A stretch of 47,134 bases of DNA. It comes from Bacteroidota bacterium (GTDB lineage: Bacteria; Bacteroidota; Bacteroidia; Sphingobacteriales; Sphingobacteriaceae). Below, one piece after another: positions 35,090-44,237 of the stretch. Below the pieces are notes generated by a model, which made no database searches, was not told the origin of the DNA, and saw only the letters and a program-made list of their open reading frames with translations. Where the stretch lies: assembly GCA_021794195.1 (NCBI GenBank), contig JAJYRG010000009.1:1-47134 (forward strand). The letters are read 5' to 3'. The position numbers were made by a program, and so were the translations under genes. Positions within the stretch are counted from its first letter, which is position 1. Each line of letters opens with the position of its first letter.

Positions 35090-37309
35090 TTAACCAATAG
35101 AACCAAGGCTTTTTTCCATTTCAACTTTTAATGCCTGTTTTACCCTTTGAACTTTCTTACGATACTTCGCCAGTAATCCCTTTCGCTCTTTTATTAAAGG
35201 ATTATCACCAAAGTTTCCCAGAACTGCTTCCATTTCCTTTTCTGAAGCATAAACAGCCTGCCTAAAAACATTATGATAATCTTTATACCGGGTTTTGGAA
35301 ACTTGTTCTACTATCCATTCTTCGGTTGATAAACCTTCTTCTATCAATTGTGTAAAATAATAAGGGGAGTCTTCTGCTTCTAAAAAACTATCTGCTTCGA
35401 ATAAGCACGAAATCGCATGAATAACTTTATACTCTTCATAATTCTCGTCTAAAAATTCATACCTTTTATGCACAGCTTCCCAAGAGGAAAGTTGTGCCGT
35501 CCTAATATCTGTCAACAATTTTCCATATTCAGTTTTAGGTATCAGTTGCCCTCCTATATTCATAAATGTATCTCTTTTTTCTCCTTTTGTAAGATGGATC
35601 TTTTTCTGCAGTTCATGATAAGAATGGGTGTCAAGAAAATTTAAAATTACTGTAGCTATATAATAGGTTAACATGCGTTTAAAAACAGTATACCCCTCTT
35701 TAGCTTTTAGCAGCTTTACTTTTCTTTTAGAGTATTCCACATTGTCTAACAATACAGGGAAATCGATTTTTTCTTTATCGGAATTAAGAATAGCCCGTCC
35801 TCTTACGCTCAATTGTTTTTTCTCACCTTGAAGTCCACTTGATTTGCCTACAGCATACTCTATACTCTGTAAAGCCTCGAATATTTCATTTACAGTATCC
35901 GGTGCTAAAATACCATATTCGTACCTTGGCTTTTTTTCTAATCTTTTATCCCGCTTTTTATATTTGCTCTTGTTTCTAAATAAAGCATACATATTGTAAA
36001 GGAACCAATAGCCAGGGATAATATGTATTTCATTTTCTGGCATTTTATTACTGACCAGACAAAAAGGAATTTCCAAATTAATTTCATATAAAAAATCCCC
36101 TTTGACAATCAAAGTAAAAGAAGCAAAACAGCTGTTGTGCTTCAAGTTAACCGACAGCCCTGGCCAAAACCCTCTTCCTGCAATTAACTCGCCGTCACCG
36201 GCTCTCGAATTGTGGTTGGATCCCACCGTGGCTCCGGCAGCCATATTCGTCTGTCCCATAAACAAAGAGGCGCATAGAAATGAATTGTTATGATGTTGCT
36301 CATGCCCAGCATATAATAATGAATTTAGAACCTCACAACAAGATATTGTTGAGTTTTCCCCTAAAAATGAATTAATCAACCTCGCGCCGTACTTAAGCTG
36401 CGAAAAAGAAGATAAAATAAACCGCACAGCCTTAACACCGTAAAATATTCTGCACCCGTATCCTATAATTCCGTTAACAATCTCACACCCCTCTCCTATC
36501 TGAGAATAAGCTTCCCGACAAGAGCTTACGGTTACATTTTTTAATTTATTAACCCCTTTTATATATGCATAAGATCCGATTTTAACATCTTTAATTGTCC
36601 GTGAATTTTTAATCACAGTGTAAGCTCCAATTTCACTGTACTCCCCCCTCTCTCTTGAAAATCGATTTTCCGTCATGCCCTTAAAACGATCTTGCAATTG
36701 TTTATCATCTCTATGACGGGACCATAAAAAAGCATCTCCCACACGCATCCCTTCAAAAGGAATCACAGCCCGTCCGCCATTTTCATTACATAGCTCAAGC
36801 TCTATACGGATAGATTCGCTCTCTCCTTCTTTTATAATACCATTTCCAAATTTTGCGGTATCGCTCGTCACCATCTCATCAATAGAAGAAAGCATTACAT
36901 GATCATGAATAATAAAATGAGCGATATACCGGACATTATGCAAGGCCACATGAGAACCTATATCACAATTTATTACACAAGAATTATAAATACCAGTTGG
37001 GAGTTCTAAATCTCTGTATGACAAGGCGCTTTTCGACATTTCGCCGATTCGGATATATCCATAAAACTTTGTGTTCAGGATTTGATCTGGATAAAAATTT
37101 TCGGAAACTAATACCTGCTCCCAGTTTGTACAATGATTATTATTGGATTTGAGTACTTCAATTTCTTCGTTACTCAGTCGCCTGTAAGTATTTTTTCCGG
37201 TTAATTTATTATTTTTTGAAAAAGAGCGTGTTGTTTGTTTGTTCAGACCGTCTATAGATACAGAGCCAAATCCTACCTTTTCTATTGCAATTTTTTTTAA
37301 TAAGCTCAT
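35090..37309 (-). CDS. DUF4954 family protein with left-handed beta-helix
   Basis: The 739-residue protein is of the size and form of DUF4954, a Bacteroidota and spirochaete family. Residues about 65-430 contain many hexapeptide-like turns (IGSHVALHNV, IGAYTVIKNSRTIKDVKIGS, IGEGCEIVNGIIGYGCRIFYGV, AAGATVGSNHNSRAGDGE), indicating a left-handed beta-helix as in acyl- and nucleotidyl-transferases. The C-terminal 300 residues are mostly helical. There is no signal peptide, so it is cytoplasmic. The activity is unknown. It has its own good promoter. Confidence 0.85.
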   Translation of the reverse strand: MSLLKKIAIEKVGFGSVSIDGLNKQTTRSFSKNNKLTGKNTYRRLSNEEIEVLKSNNNHCTNWEQVLVSENFYPDQILNTKFYGYIRIGEMSKSALSYRDLELPTGIYNSCVINCDIGSHVALHNVRYIAHFIIHDHVMLSSIDEMVTSDTAKFGNGIIKEGESESIRIELELCNENGGRAVIPFEGMRVGDAFLWSRHRDDKQLQDRFKGMTENRFSRERGEYSEIGAYTVIKNSRTIKDVKIGSYAYIKGVNKLKNVTVSSCREAYSQIGEGCEIVNGIIGYGCRIFYGVKAVRFILSSFSQLKYGARLINSFLGENSTISCCEVLNSLLYAGHEQHHNNSFLCASLFMGQTNMAAGATVGSNHNSRAGDGELIAGRGFWPGLSVNLKHNSCFASFTLIVKGDFLYEINLEIPFCLVSNKMPENEIHIIPGYWFLYNMYALFRNKSKYKKRDKRLEKKPRYEYGILAPDTVNEIFEALQSIEYAVGKSSGLQGEKKQLSVRGRAILNSDKEKIDFPVLLDNVEYSKRKVKLLKAKEGYTVFKRMLTYYIATVILNFLDTHSYHELQKKIHLTKGEKRDTFMNIGGQLIPKTEYGKLLTDIRTAQLSSWEAVHKRYEFLDENYEEYKVIHAISCLFEADSFLEAEDSPYYFTQLIEEGLSTEEWIVEQVSKTRYKDYHNVFRQAVYASEKEMEAVLGNFGDNPLIKERKGLLAKYRKKVQRVKQALKVEMEKSLGSIG

Positions 37310-37342
37310 GTTTTCTTTTTAATTTTTTATCGAAAATAAGAT

Positions 37343-37372
37343 CAAAGATAAGAAAGTTCACTCTATACACAA
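37343..37372 (-). promoter_or_regulatory. Putative promoter of DUF4954 gene
   Basis: On the minus strand TTG (37372-37370), 19 bases and TATCTTTG (37350-37343) fit the consensus closely. Transcription should start near 37337, about 28 bases before the ATG. Confidence 0.65.
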
Positions 37373-37520
37373 TCGATTGCGTAATTACTTTCAATAAATC
37401 TATCTTTGCTTATTTTATTCGGCAAAACACTTAAATATTAAAATATATTTTCCTGCGATTGACTCATAGCTGTTTTCCAGTCCAATATATCATCGGCTGT
37501 GTTAATTTTATTTTTTTTTA

Positions 37521-37567
37521 ATATAGAAAAGGGCTGTTTCATTTTATGAAACAGCCCTTTTCTATAT
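37521..37567. terminator. Perfect hairpin terminator after the Spy-like gene
   Basis: Arms 37521-37542 and 37546-37567 pair over 22 bases around a TTT loop. The GC-rich core GGGCTGTTTCAT is preceded by AAAA and followed by TTTT, the classic bidirectional layout. It ends transcription from the minus-strand gene at 37590-37997. Confidence 0.85.
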
Positions 37568-37589
37568 ACATGTTTTAAGGGGATCTTAT

Positions 37590-37997
37590 TTAAATTTCTT
37601 CTTCTTGCTGTTGTTGTTCTTGCTGTTGTTGGAAATTATCTTCCTCATGATCCCTTTTATCTACCCGGTCTTTTTGTTCTGACATTTCTCTAAAAAGGAT
37701 CTTCTGATCATCGTTTAATTCCTCTAAAATTTTAGCATGAGATTGTGTTTTTATCTCTTTCTTCATACGTTCTTTATCCTCTGGCGATAATTCAGCATTA
37801 TCCTCAATTTCCTTCTTTGAAGTAAACATTTCGTGAAGTACTGCTGAGATAGTTCCTTGCTGACTTTCATCCAAAGAAAGCTGTTCAGTAAGTTTCTGTG
37901 TTTTTTCTTGTACACGTTTTTCAATGGATTCTTCTTGAGCTACTGAAATACCCACCATCCATAATAATGTGATTCCTAATGCAACAAACTTTTTCAT
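37590..37997 (-). CDS. Small exported helical protein, Spy/CpxP-like, with glutamine-rich tail
   Basis: The 135-residue protein has a signal peptide (FVALGITLLWMVGISVAQ). The mature part is a charged helical bundle with LTEQLSLDESQQGTISAVL and ILEELNDDQKILFREM. Such repeated L-x-x-x-Q elements recall the LTxxQ motifs of Spy and CpxP periplasmic chaperones, though similarity is weak. The C-terminus is a run of Gln and Glu (FQQQQEQQQQEEEI) encoded by a GTT/CTT-type triplet repeat. It may respond to envelope stress. It lies between lpxK and a strong terminator. Confidence 0.75.
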   Translation of the reverse strand: MKKFVALGITLLWMVGISVAQEESIEKRVQEKTQKLTEQLSLDESQQGTISAVLHEMFTSKKEIEDNAELSPEDKERMKKEIKTQSHAKILEELNDDQKILFREMSEQKDRVDKRDHEEDNFQQQQEQQQQEEEI

Positions 37998-38150
37998 AAT
38001 ACTATATTTTAATTTTTAAAAAAATAATGAACTTTCTACCTCTTTAAACGGAAAATGGATGGGGAAAAGTATATCAGTGTAACAGATACGTTACTTTTTT
38101 AACGCTTATTAACGTGAATTAACTTTTATTAACGTACTGTAATCCAGATA

Positions 38151-39173
38151 CTAGTATATCTCTGACAAAATAAGTTCATCAAATTTCGATGAATTTTCTA
38201 TGTCTATTACTATGGGAATATAATATAAAGGAAGATCGCCAAATATTTTTTTATCTATTCGTACAAAATCTTTTTCTGTAGTGATGATGAGCTTTCGTTC
38301 TTCTATCTTCCCATAAGAATTTAGAATTTTCTGATAATCTTTTTTTAAAAATCTATGGTGATCAGGAAAATAAATTGAAGTAAGGGATTTAACGTATTTA
38401 TAGAGAAATTGAAAGAGCGGTTTTGGATTCGCTATACCTGTAAATAATAGTACGTTATACTCATGTAATTTTTCATAAGTAAGAAGTGTTTTCTTAATAG
38501 ATATCAGGTCACGGTATTCTATTTTAGAATAAAAAATAGGTGCTTCGCTATATTTCCGTACTCTTTTTTCAATTTTCTGTCTTTCATCTCTGTTTTCGGA
38601 TCGGGGGCATTTAGTAATCATTATACAATCTGCCCGACGGCTTTGTCCCATCAAATCACGAAAACTCCCAGTCGGGAGCGGAAGCGGTGTGCGTAACAAT
38701 GAGGAGTACTCGAATAATAATACCGAAAAATCAGGAAGAAGCCTACGGTGCTGAAAAGCATCGTCTAATAAAATGACTTCAACTTTCTCTTTAAGATTTC
38801 TAACTCCTTCGTTACGATCCTCACAGACAACCACCAAAACCGATGGAAATTTCCTTTTTATCTGCAACGGTTCATCTCCCACCTCTTCCGGTCGAGATCC
38901 TTCTTGAACGTATAAAAAACCTTTTGTCTTTCGGCCATAGCCCCTGCTTAAAACTGCAACCTTATATTCTGCTGCCAAAAGTCTGATGAGGTACTCCGCC
39001 ATCGGACTTTTGCCTGTGCCTCCTATTGCCAGATTGCCTATAGTCAGGGCAAACACTCCCGGGTGTTTAGTAGATTTAAAAACTTTAAAGTCGAAAAGCT
39101 TATTCCGGACGTATATAACCAGTGTATAAACCAGAGAGAAAGGAAAAAGTAAAATACGCAAAACCGATAACAT
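38151..39173 (-). CDS. lpxK: Tetraacyldisaccharide 4'-kinase LpxK
   Basis: The 340-residue protein has an N-terminal membrane-associated helix (LRILLFPFSLVYTLVIYV) and a P-loop GGTGKS at residues 51-56. The LpxK-type blocks VAVLSRGYGRKTKG, EVGDEPLQIKRKF, VILLDDAFQHRRL and DHHRFLKKDY follow. It phosphorylates the 4' position of the lipid A precursor at the inner membrane. Its ATG overlaps the gldH stop as TAATG, so the two are translationally coupled. All motifs intact. Confidence 0.96.
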   Translation of the reverse strand: MLSVLRILLFPFSLVYTLVIYVRNKLFDFKVFKSTKHPGVFALTIGNLAIGGTGKSPMAEYLIRLLAAEYKVAVLSRGYGRKTKGFLYVQEGSRPEEVGDEPLQIKRKFPSVLVVVCEDRNEGVRNLKEKVEVILLDDAFQHRRLLPDFSVLLFEYSSLLRTPLPLPTGSFRDLMGQSRRADCIMITKCPRSENRDERQKIEKRVRKYSEAPIFYSKIEYRDLISIKKTLLTYEKLHEYNVLLFTGIANPKPLFQFLYKYVKSLTSIYFPDHHRFLKKDYQKILNSYGKIEERKLIITTEKDFVRIDKKIFGDLPLYYIPIVIDIENSSKFDELILSEIY

Positions 39174-39646
39174 TACGGCGTATTTTTAGTGTGTTTGACT
39201 AAACGAACACCTACATCGGCGATGTGAAGAATTGGATTTTGCCGCATATTTTGTTCAATTTGAATTCTATACGACGACGTATCGCTAAACTTATAGTTTT
39301 CTTTAAGCAAATATTCATGCATATAGAGGTTGCCCGCATTTTCTCCCCGCCATTTACCGTCTGCTTCCGCTAATGTTAACTCAATACGCTGATGCGTATC
39401 TATAGAGTTTTCTTGGTGTTCATAAACTTTTAAAAACAAATTTGAAAACTCATATTTCTTATCGTGTCGGATTCTCAAATATAAATCATAAGAAGATACG
39501 GTATCTATTTCATCTATTACAAATTCTGCTCTGTTGCTGTATTCCCATTCCCTATCTGGAATAACTACAGTTTCATTGAAATCGGTAGACAGCTTACAGG
39601 AAAGGCTAATTAAACATATACTTATCAAAAAAATGAACTTTTGCAT
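39173..39646 (-). CDS. gldH: Gliding motility lipoprotein GldH
   Basis: The 157-residue protein has a lipoprotein signal ending at ISLSC (Cys17). The family pattern follows: VIPDREWEYSNRAEF, YDLYLRIRHDKKYEFSNLFLKV, ADGKWRGENAGNLYMHEYLL and ILHIADVGVRLVKHT. GldH is needed for gliding in Flavobacterium johnsoniae, but homologues are also found in non-gliding Bacteroidota. It follows ricT and precedes lpxK, a neighbourhood commonly seen in the phylum. Its presence alone does not show that the organism glides. Confidence 0.93.
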   Translation of the reverse strand: MQKFIFLISICLISLSCKLSTDFNETVVIPDREWEYSNRAEFVIDEIDTVSSYDLYLRIRHDKKYEFSNLFLKVYEHQENSIDTHQRIELTLAEADGKWRGENAGNLYMHEYLLKENYKFSDTSSYRIQIEQNMRQNPILHIADVGVRLVKHTKNTP

Positions 39647-39682
39647 AGACGAAATCCTTAATATAGGAATATCAAAAACATT

Positions 39683-40996
39683 TTAATCGTTTGTACCTCT
39701 GTTTTTCCTTCGGGACTTTCTATTTCCTCGGCGTTTATTCCTCTTACGGTTTGTCTGGGGCACTTCCGTAGATTCTGGTTTTTTATGAGCTTGCTGTCCG
39801 GTATCTTTAGACGATATCTTTTTGTTCGGTGTTTTTTTTCTTTTATGTTTAGAACGCTTTGAGGGTTTATGACGTTTTTTCTTTTGTTTTTCATCTAAAC
39901 GAGTAAGGCTTTCCTGACCGACTACATTTTCGTAATCAAAACTCTCTTGAGTATCCACCTCCGGATCATTGATTTCTTTGTTAAAAAGCTCTTCGGTTTT
40001 TACACCTCTTTTATTTTGTTTTGCATACTCTTTTACTTTACCAGCCTCTATAGGAATCCAATTCTCAGCCTTATCGTATGAAAACCACATGATTTTCTTG
40101 AAAATATCCGTTTTGCGCAAATAAGCTGTCCCTGAATTAGTTTCTATTTTATCAACTTTAGTTGGCAAATCTTTGAGAGCATCCATATAAGTGTCTAACT
40201 CATAATTGAGGCAGCATTTCAATTTCCCGCACTGCCCGGCAATCTTTAATGTATTTAAAGACAAGTTTTGATAGCGTGCTGCCGAAGTAGACACTGTTTT
40301 AAAATCCGTTAACCAAGTTGAACAGCATAATTCTCTTCCACAAGAACCTATTCCTCCCAACCGGCTTGCTTCTTGACGCATCCCTATCTGCCGCATTTCT
40401 ATACGTATTCTGAATTCGGAAGCCATACGTTTGATAAGCTCTCTAAAGTCTACTCTTCCGTCGGCCGTGTAATAGAAAGTAGCTTTTGTACGGTCTCCCT
40501 GGTAGTCTACATCCGATATCTTCATAGAAAGACGTAGATCCAAAGCCATTTTTCTTGCTTTGTGCATGGTTTCCCACTCCAAATCTTTTGCCCGATTCCA
40601 GTTTTCTACATCTTCCTGCCGGGCTTTACGGTATATTTTTTGCGTAACTGATTCAGCATCCACATTTTTCTTTTTCAATTGTAAGCGTACTAATTCGCCC
40701 GTCAAAGAAACGTGACCTATATCAAAACTACCCGTTTTCGGCTCTACGACAACCAATTCCCCTATTTCTAAATACAGATTATCCGTATTTACATAAAATT
40801 CTTTTCTAGAGCCTTTAAAACGTACTTCTACGACCTCAAAGGGTTTATATGATGCCGGCAAATCCATATCGGAAAGCCAGTCATAAACATCTAATTTATT
40901 GCATCCGCTGGTCATACAGGCGCCGTTATTTTCGCAACCTGCAGGAAGCGAACCGCTTCCACAACCTCCACCGGATCCACATCCGCCACATCCCAT
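39683..40996 (-). CDS. ricT: PSP1 domain protein RicT (YaaT)
   Basis: The 437-residue protein has a cysteine- and glycine-rich N-terminus (MGCGGCGSGGGCGS plus three later Cys), then the PSP1 domain with IGSCGRELCCSTWL and AGQCGKLKCCLNYELDTYMD. In Bacillus subtilis the Ric proteins form a complex with Fe-S clusters that promotes RNase Y-dependent mRNA processing. Here the final 75 or so residues are a disordered, extremely Lys/Arg-rich tail (KQKKKRHKPSKRSKHKRKK), which probably binds RNA. It is separated from holB by 6 bases, an arrangement also found in other bacteria. Confidence 0.92.
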   Translation of the reverse strand: MGCGGCGSGGGCGSGSLPAGCENNGACMTSGCNKLDVYDWLSDMDLPASYKPFEVVEVRFKGSRKEFYVNTDNLYLEIGELVVVEPKTGSFDIGHVSLTGELVRLQLKKKNVDAESVTQKIYRKARQEDVENWNRAKDLEWETMHKARKMALDLRLSMKISDVDYQGDRTKATFYYTADGRVDFRELIKRMASEFRIRIEMRQIGMRQEASRLGGIGSCGRELCCSTWLTDFKTVSTSAARYQNLSLNTLKIAGQCGKLKCCLNYELDTYMDALKDLPTKVDKIETNSGTAYLRKTDIFKKIMWFSYDKAENWIPIEAGKVKEYAKQNKRGVKTEELFNKEINDPEVDTQESFDYENVVGQESLTRLDEKQKKKRHKPSKRSKHKRKKTPNKKISSKDTGQQAHKKPESTEVPQTNRKRNKRRGNRKSRRKNRGTND

Positions 40997-41002
40997 AATT
41001 AT

Positions 41003-42145
41003 TTATATATATTGAGCTCCTTTTGGGAGCGAGTGAAATTTAAATATTAATACTAATTGCAAAGATACATCTAAAAATAGAATTTTTGTATTTGCATTGC
41101 GTTCCACATGATAAAAAGCGTCTTCAAATATTTTTATTGCTGCTTCTAATTGCTCATGTTCATATAATGCTGAAAAATTCCGAACAAAACTCATCTCCTC
41201 TTTTCCCAAATGTACAAGCCTTTCTAAATTTTGCTGATAAAGCATCACCTGCCTAAACATATGGATAGCATAAAGTAAAAAACTTTTTTGGTTTTCTCTC
41301 CCTAAACTTGGAAATTCTTCCTCTGATTTTGCTATGAACTTAGCGCCATTATCTGTCACTACATCCCTTAACCAACTGATCATCAACCCAAAAAAACCTT
41401 TCTGTTCTTTTTCAAGAGACAAAATAGCCTTATGCATATTCCCATCAGCGATAAGAGATAACTCTGTAGCCCGACTAGGTTCCACATCATAAGTGTTTGT
41501 CAGATTTTCCTGAATTTCCTTACTCTTATAAGTCGGTATTTTTAACAATTGTGTACGCGAAAGAATCGTCGGTAATATTTTTTCCGTATTCTGCGAGACC
41601 AATAGAAATAAAGTTTTTGGCGGCGGTTCTTCGATCAGTTTCAATAAAGTATTTCCCGCTTTGTCCAAAAACTCAGGTAGCCACAAAATCAATACTTTAT
41701 AGTTCGCTTCAAAAGACTTTAAACTTAATTTTTTAATAATATCATGTGCTTCCGTAACATTTATATTAACCTGTTTGTTTTCAGCAGATAAATAGTTTCG
41801 CCAAGTATCAAGGGTAAGGTAAGGGTGAGACAAAAAGGCCTCTCTCCATTCGCCCAAATAAGCTGAAGAAATATCTGAGCCCTTTTTAGCAATAAAAGGA
41901 AATGAAAAATGAATATCAGGATGAATGATTTTTTTCATTTTCCGACAAGAAGAACAGTCTCCACAACTATCCTTGTCTGTAGGATGGTGGCAATTAATAT
42001 ATTGAGCATAGGCAAAAGCCATTGCTAAGCCCCCATTCCCTTCTGGTCCTAAAAACAATTGAGCATGACTGATTCGATCATTTTTCACCGAATGGATCAA
42101 CCTGTTTTTAATCTCTTCATGTCCTTTTATATTCTGAAATTGCAT
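41003..42145 (-). CDS. holB: DNA polymerase III subunit delta'
   Basis: The 380-residue protein starts at ATG 42145 (MQFQNIKGHEEIKNRL), which places the clamp-loader N-terminus where the family has it; a longer frame beginning at 42217 would add 24 hydrophobic residues without homology. The P-loop region is degenerate (LGPEGNGGLAMAFA), as expected for delta'. A zinc module CGDCSSCRKMKK follows, then the LIEEPPPKTLFLLVSQNTEKILPTI block with a conserved SRTQ. It is the stator of the clamp loader that loads the dnaN product, encoded divergently 228 bases away. Confidence 0.93.
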   Translation of the reverse strand: MQFQNIKGHEEIKNRLIHSVKNDRISHAQLFLGPEGNGGLAMAFAYAQYINCHHPTDKDSCGDCSSCRKMKKIIHPDIHFSFPFIAKKGSDISSAYLGEWREAFLSHPYLTLDTWRNYLSAENKQVNINVTEAHDIIKKLSLKSFEANYKVLILWLPEFLDKAGNTLLKLIEEPPPKTLFLLVSQNTEKILPTILSRTQLLKIPTYKSKEIQENLTNTYDVEPSRATELSLIADGNMHKAILSLEKEQKGFFGLMISWLRDVVTDNGAKFIAKSEEEFPSLGRENQKSFLLYAIHMFRQVMLYQQNLERLVHLGKEEMSFVRNFSALYEHEQLEAAIKIFEDAFYHVERNANTKILFLDVSLQLVLIFKFHSLPKGAQYI

Positions 42146-42156
42146 AATTATAAAAA

Positions 42157-42164
42157 CAAAACTA
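42157..42164 (-). promoter_or_regulatory. -7-like box just upstream of holB
   Basis: On the minus strand TAGTTTTG matches TAnnTTTG and ends 11 bases before the ATG at 42145. It supports the shorter holB start, since a start at 42217 would lie upstream of the promoter. Confidence 0.4.
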
Positions 42165-42372
42165 CGAATTTTAAAAAGAAGAGATAGGTTTGGCTTCAAA
42201 AAAATATCCAGTATCAAAAAAAATCATCAATTTAGCTATATATTAGCTGTGTTAATTAGATTCTTTTCTGTATTATTGCATTAGAAATACATGAGAGCTT
42301 ATCACGTGGGGATCCTATGGTTTGGAACATGCGTGAAAATTTATATATGAAATTAAATACAAGACACGGATC

Positions 42373-43503
42373 ATGAGATTTATAGTTTCTACTTCTACTT
42401 TATTGAAGCAATTACAGGCCGTCAGCGGGGCATCAAGTACCAGTACTGTCTTACCTATATTAGAAAATTTCTTATTTGAAATTGAAGGAAGCACATTAAC
42501 TATTTCAGCCACTGACTTGCAAACAAGCATGGTCACTTCTCTCCCCATCGAAACAAAAGAGGAAGAAGGGAAAAAGATAGCCATGCCTTCAAAAATATTA
42601 ATAGAAACGTTAAAAACTCTTCCCGACCAGCCGGTAGCTTTTACGGTAGATATGGAAACACTGGCTATAGAAATTAGTGCCGGCGACGGAAAATACAAAC
42701 TCAGTGGTGAAAACGCAGAAGACTTCCCTAAAATCCCCGAAGTAGAAGACGCATCCACCGTCAATATTCCTGCCTCCGTACTCTCAGAAGCTATATCAAA
42801 AACGATTTTTGCAGTAAGTAATGATGAACTCAGACCTGCCATGGCCGGAGTCTTAGTACAATTTGGCGAGCAAAGTGTAGAGTTTGTTTCAACAGATGCT
42901 CATAAACTCGTTAAATATAAGCGTACAGATATTGGAACCGAAAAAGCGGCATCCATCATTCTTCCTAAGAAAGCTTTATCTTTACTGAAATCTACTTTGC
43001 CTTCCGAAGATTCAAATGTATCTATAGAATATAATAACACGAATGCTTTTTTTAAATTTAACGACTTACACTTAATCTGTAGGTTGGTGGATGAGCGATA
43101 TCCGGACTATGAAGCTGTGATTCCCCAGGTCAATCCTAACCGGCTGACCGTGGATAGAGCCTTATTTTTAAATACACTTCGCCGGGTTGTCATTTTCGCA
43201 AACAAAACTACTCATCAAGTACGTTTAAAAATATCGGGCAGCGAACTGAATATTTCAGCAGAAGACCTTGATTTTTCTAATGAAGCCCATGAGCGCCTAA
43301 ATTGCCAATACGAAGGTGAAGATATGGAAATAGGCTTTAATGCGAAGTTTTTAGTAGAGATGCTAAGTAATCTCAGCAGCGAAGAGGTAATGATTGAAAT
43401 GAGCACGCCAAATAGAGCCGGACTACTTAAACCTTCTATCTCAGAAGAAGGAGAGGATATCCTAATGTTGGTAATGCCTGTTATGTTAAACAATTCTAAT
43501 TAA
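42373..43503 (+). CDS. dnaN: DNA polymerase III beta subunit (sliding clamp)
   Basis: The 376-residue protein has the normal clamp length with three repeated domains. It opens MRFIVSTSTLLKQLQAVSG and contains ISATDLQTSM, ELRPAMAGVLVQ, STDAHKLVKY, CRLVDERYPDYEAVIP and the C-terminal LMLVMPVML. It encircles DNA and tethers polymerase III. No dnaA or recF is adjacent, so this is not an origin-type dnaA-dnaN pair. It faces holB divergently and is followed 8 bases later by a DedA gene. Confidence 0.97.
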   Translation: MRFIVSTSTLLKQLQAVSGASSTSTVLPILENFLFEIEGSTLTISATDLQTSMVTSLPIETKEEEGKKIAMPSKILIETLKTLPDQPVAFTVDMETLAIEISAGDGKYKLSGENAEDFPKIPEVEDASTVNIPASVLSEAISKTIFAVSNDELRPAMAGVLVQFGEQSVEFVSTDAHKLVKYKRTDIGTEKAASIILPKKALSLLKSTLPSEDSNVSIEYNNTNAFFKFNDLHLICRLVDERYPDYEAVIPQVNPNRLTVDRALFLNTLRRVVIFANKTTHQVRLKISGSELNISAEDLDFSNEAHERLNCQYEGEDMEIGFNAKFLVEMLSNLSSEEVMIEMSTPNRAGLLKPSISEEGEDILMLVMPVMLNNSN

Positions 43504-43511
43504 CTCTTTCA

Positions 43512-44165
43512 TTGGAACTGATTTCCGGATTATTTGATTTTATTATCCATATTGATCAACATCTCGTTGATATTGTCAACACTTATCAATCATGGACATA
43601 TCTTATCTTGTTTTTAATCATATTCGCTGAGACAGGATTAGTCGTTACGCCTTTTTTACCAGGAGATTCTCTTTTATTTGCCATAGGTGCCATTATAGCT
43701 AATCCCAATTCAGATTTGAATATTATGTTGATGTGGGTATTGCTCATCGTAGCAGGAATTCTCGGTGATTGGGCAAATTACCATATAGGCCAGTACTTGG
43801 GTCCAAAAGCATTTAGTGGAAAGTACAAACTCCTGAAAAAAGAATATTTAGACAAAACGGAAGAGTTTTATAAAAAATATGGAGGGCGAACCATAATATA
43901 CGCTCGGTTCGTTCCGATTATCCGTACTTTTGCGCCATTTGTAGCTGGAATAGGTTCGATGCGATATGGTCGTTTCGCGATTTTTAATATTTCCGGAGCA
44001 ATACTCTGGGTCAGTATCTTTTTATTCTTAGGCTACTTTATAGGCAGTAACCCAGTCGTACAAAATAATTTCACCCTCATCATTTTTGGTATTATATTCA
44101 TCTCTCTGCTCCCTCCCCTCATTGCAACGCTGAAAGAAAAAAGAAAATCTGCCCGTAAGTCATAA
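43512..44165 (+). CDS. DedA family membrane protein
   Basis: The 217-residue protein has about five hydrophobic segments. The DedA/SNARE-associated core includes FAETGLVVTPFLPGDSLLFAIGA, GDWANYHIGQYLG, FYKKYGGRTIIYARFVPIIRTFAPFVAGIG and NISGAILWV. The conserved Arg and acidic residues suit proton-dependent lipid flipping, as shown for several DedA proteins with undecaprenyl phosphate or phospholipids. Translation must start at TTG (43512), because no ATG lies upstream in frame and the next Met is in the membrane core. Confidence 0.93.
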   Translation: MELISGLFDFIIHIDQHLVDIVNTYQSWTYLILFLIIFAETGLVVTPFLPGDSLLFAIGAIIANPNSDLNIMLMWVLLIVAGILGDWANYHIGQYLGPKAFSGKYKLLKKEYLDKTEEFYKKYGGRTIIYARFVPIIRTFAPFVAGIGSMRYGRFAIFNISGAILWVSIFLFLGYFIGSNPVVQNNFTLIIFGIIFISLLPPLIATLKEKRKSARKS

Positions 44166-44225
44166 ATTGATTTCTATAAAGCGAGGCTTTTGATGAATAA
44201 TAAGCAGTAACCAATCCAAAATTTA

Positions 44226-44233
44226 TACCTTTG
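44226..44233 (+). promoter_or_regulatory. -7-like box immediately before the YicC-like gene
   Basis: TACCTTTG matches TAnnTTTG and ends four bases before the ATG at 44238, predicting a leaderless transcript. No TTG lies at the usual distance. Confidence 0.35.
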
Positions 44234-44237
44234 CTAT

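Noticed and set aside
42230..42260. Small palindrome AGCTA-TATAT-TAGCT near dnaN as a possible DnaA or origin element
   Set aside because: No DnaA boxes (TTATCCACA-like) cluster here, dnaA is absent, and five-base arms are expected by chance in AT-rich DNA.
42315..42842. A 175-codon minus-strand open frame opposite dnaN
   Set aside because: It is fully antisense to the start of dnaN, a certain gene, and its protein has the serine-rich composition of a shadow frame.
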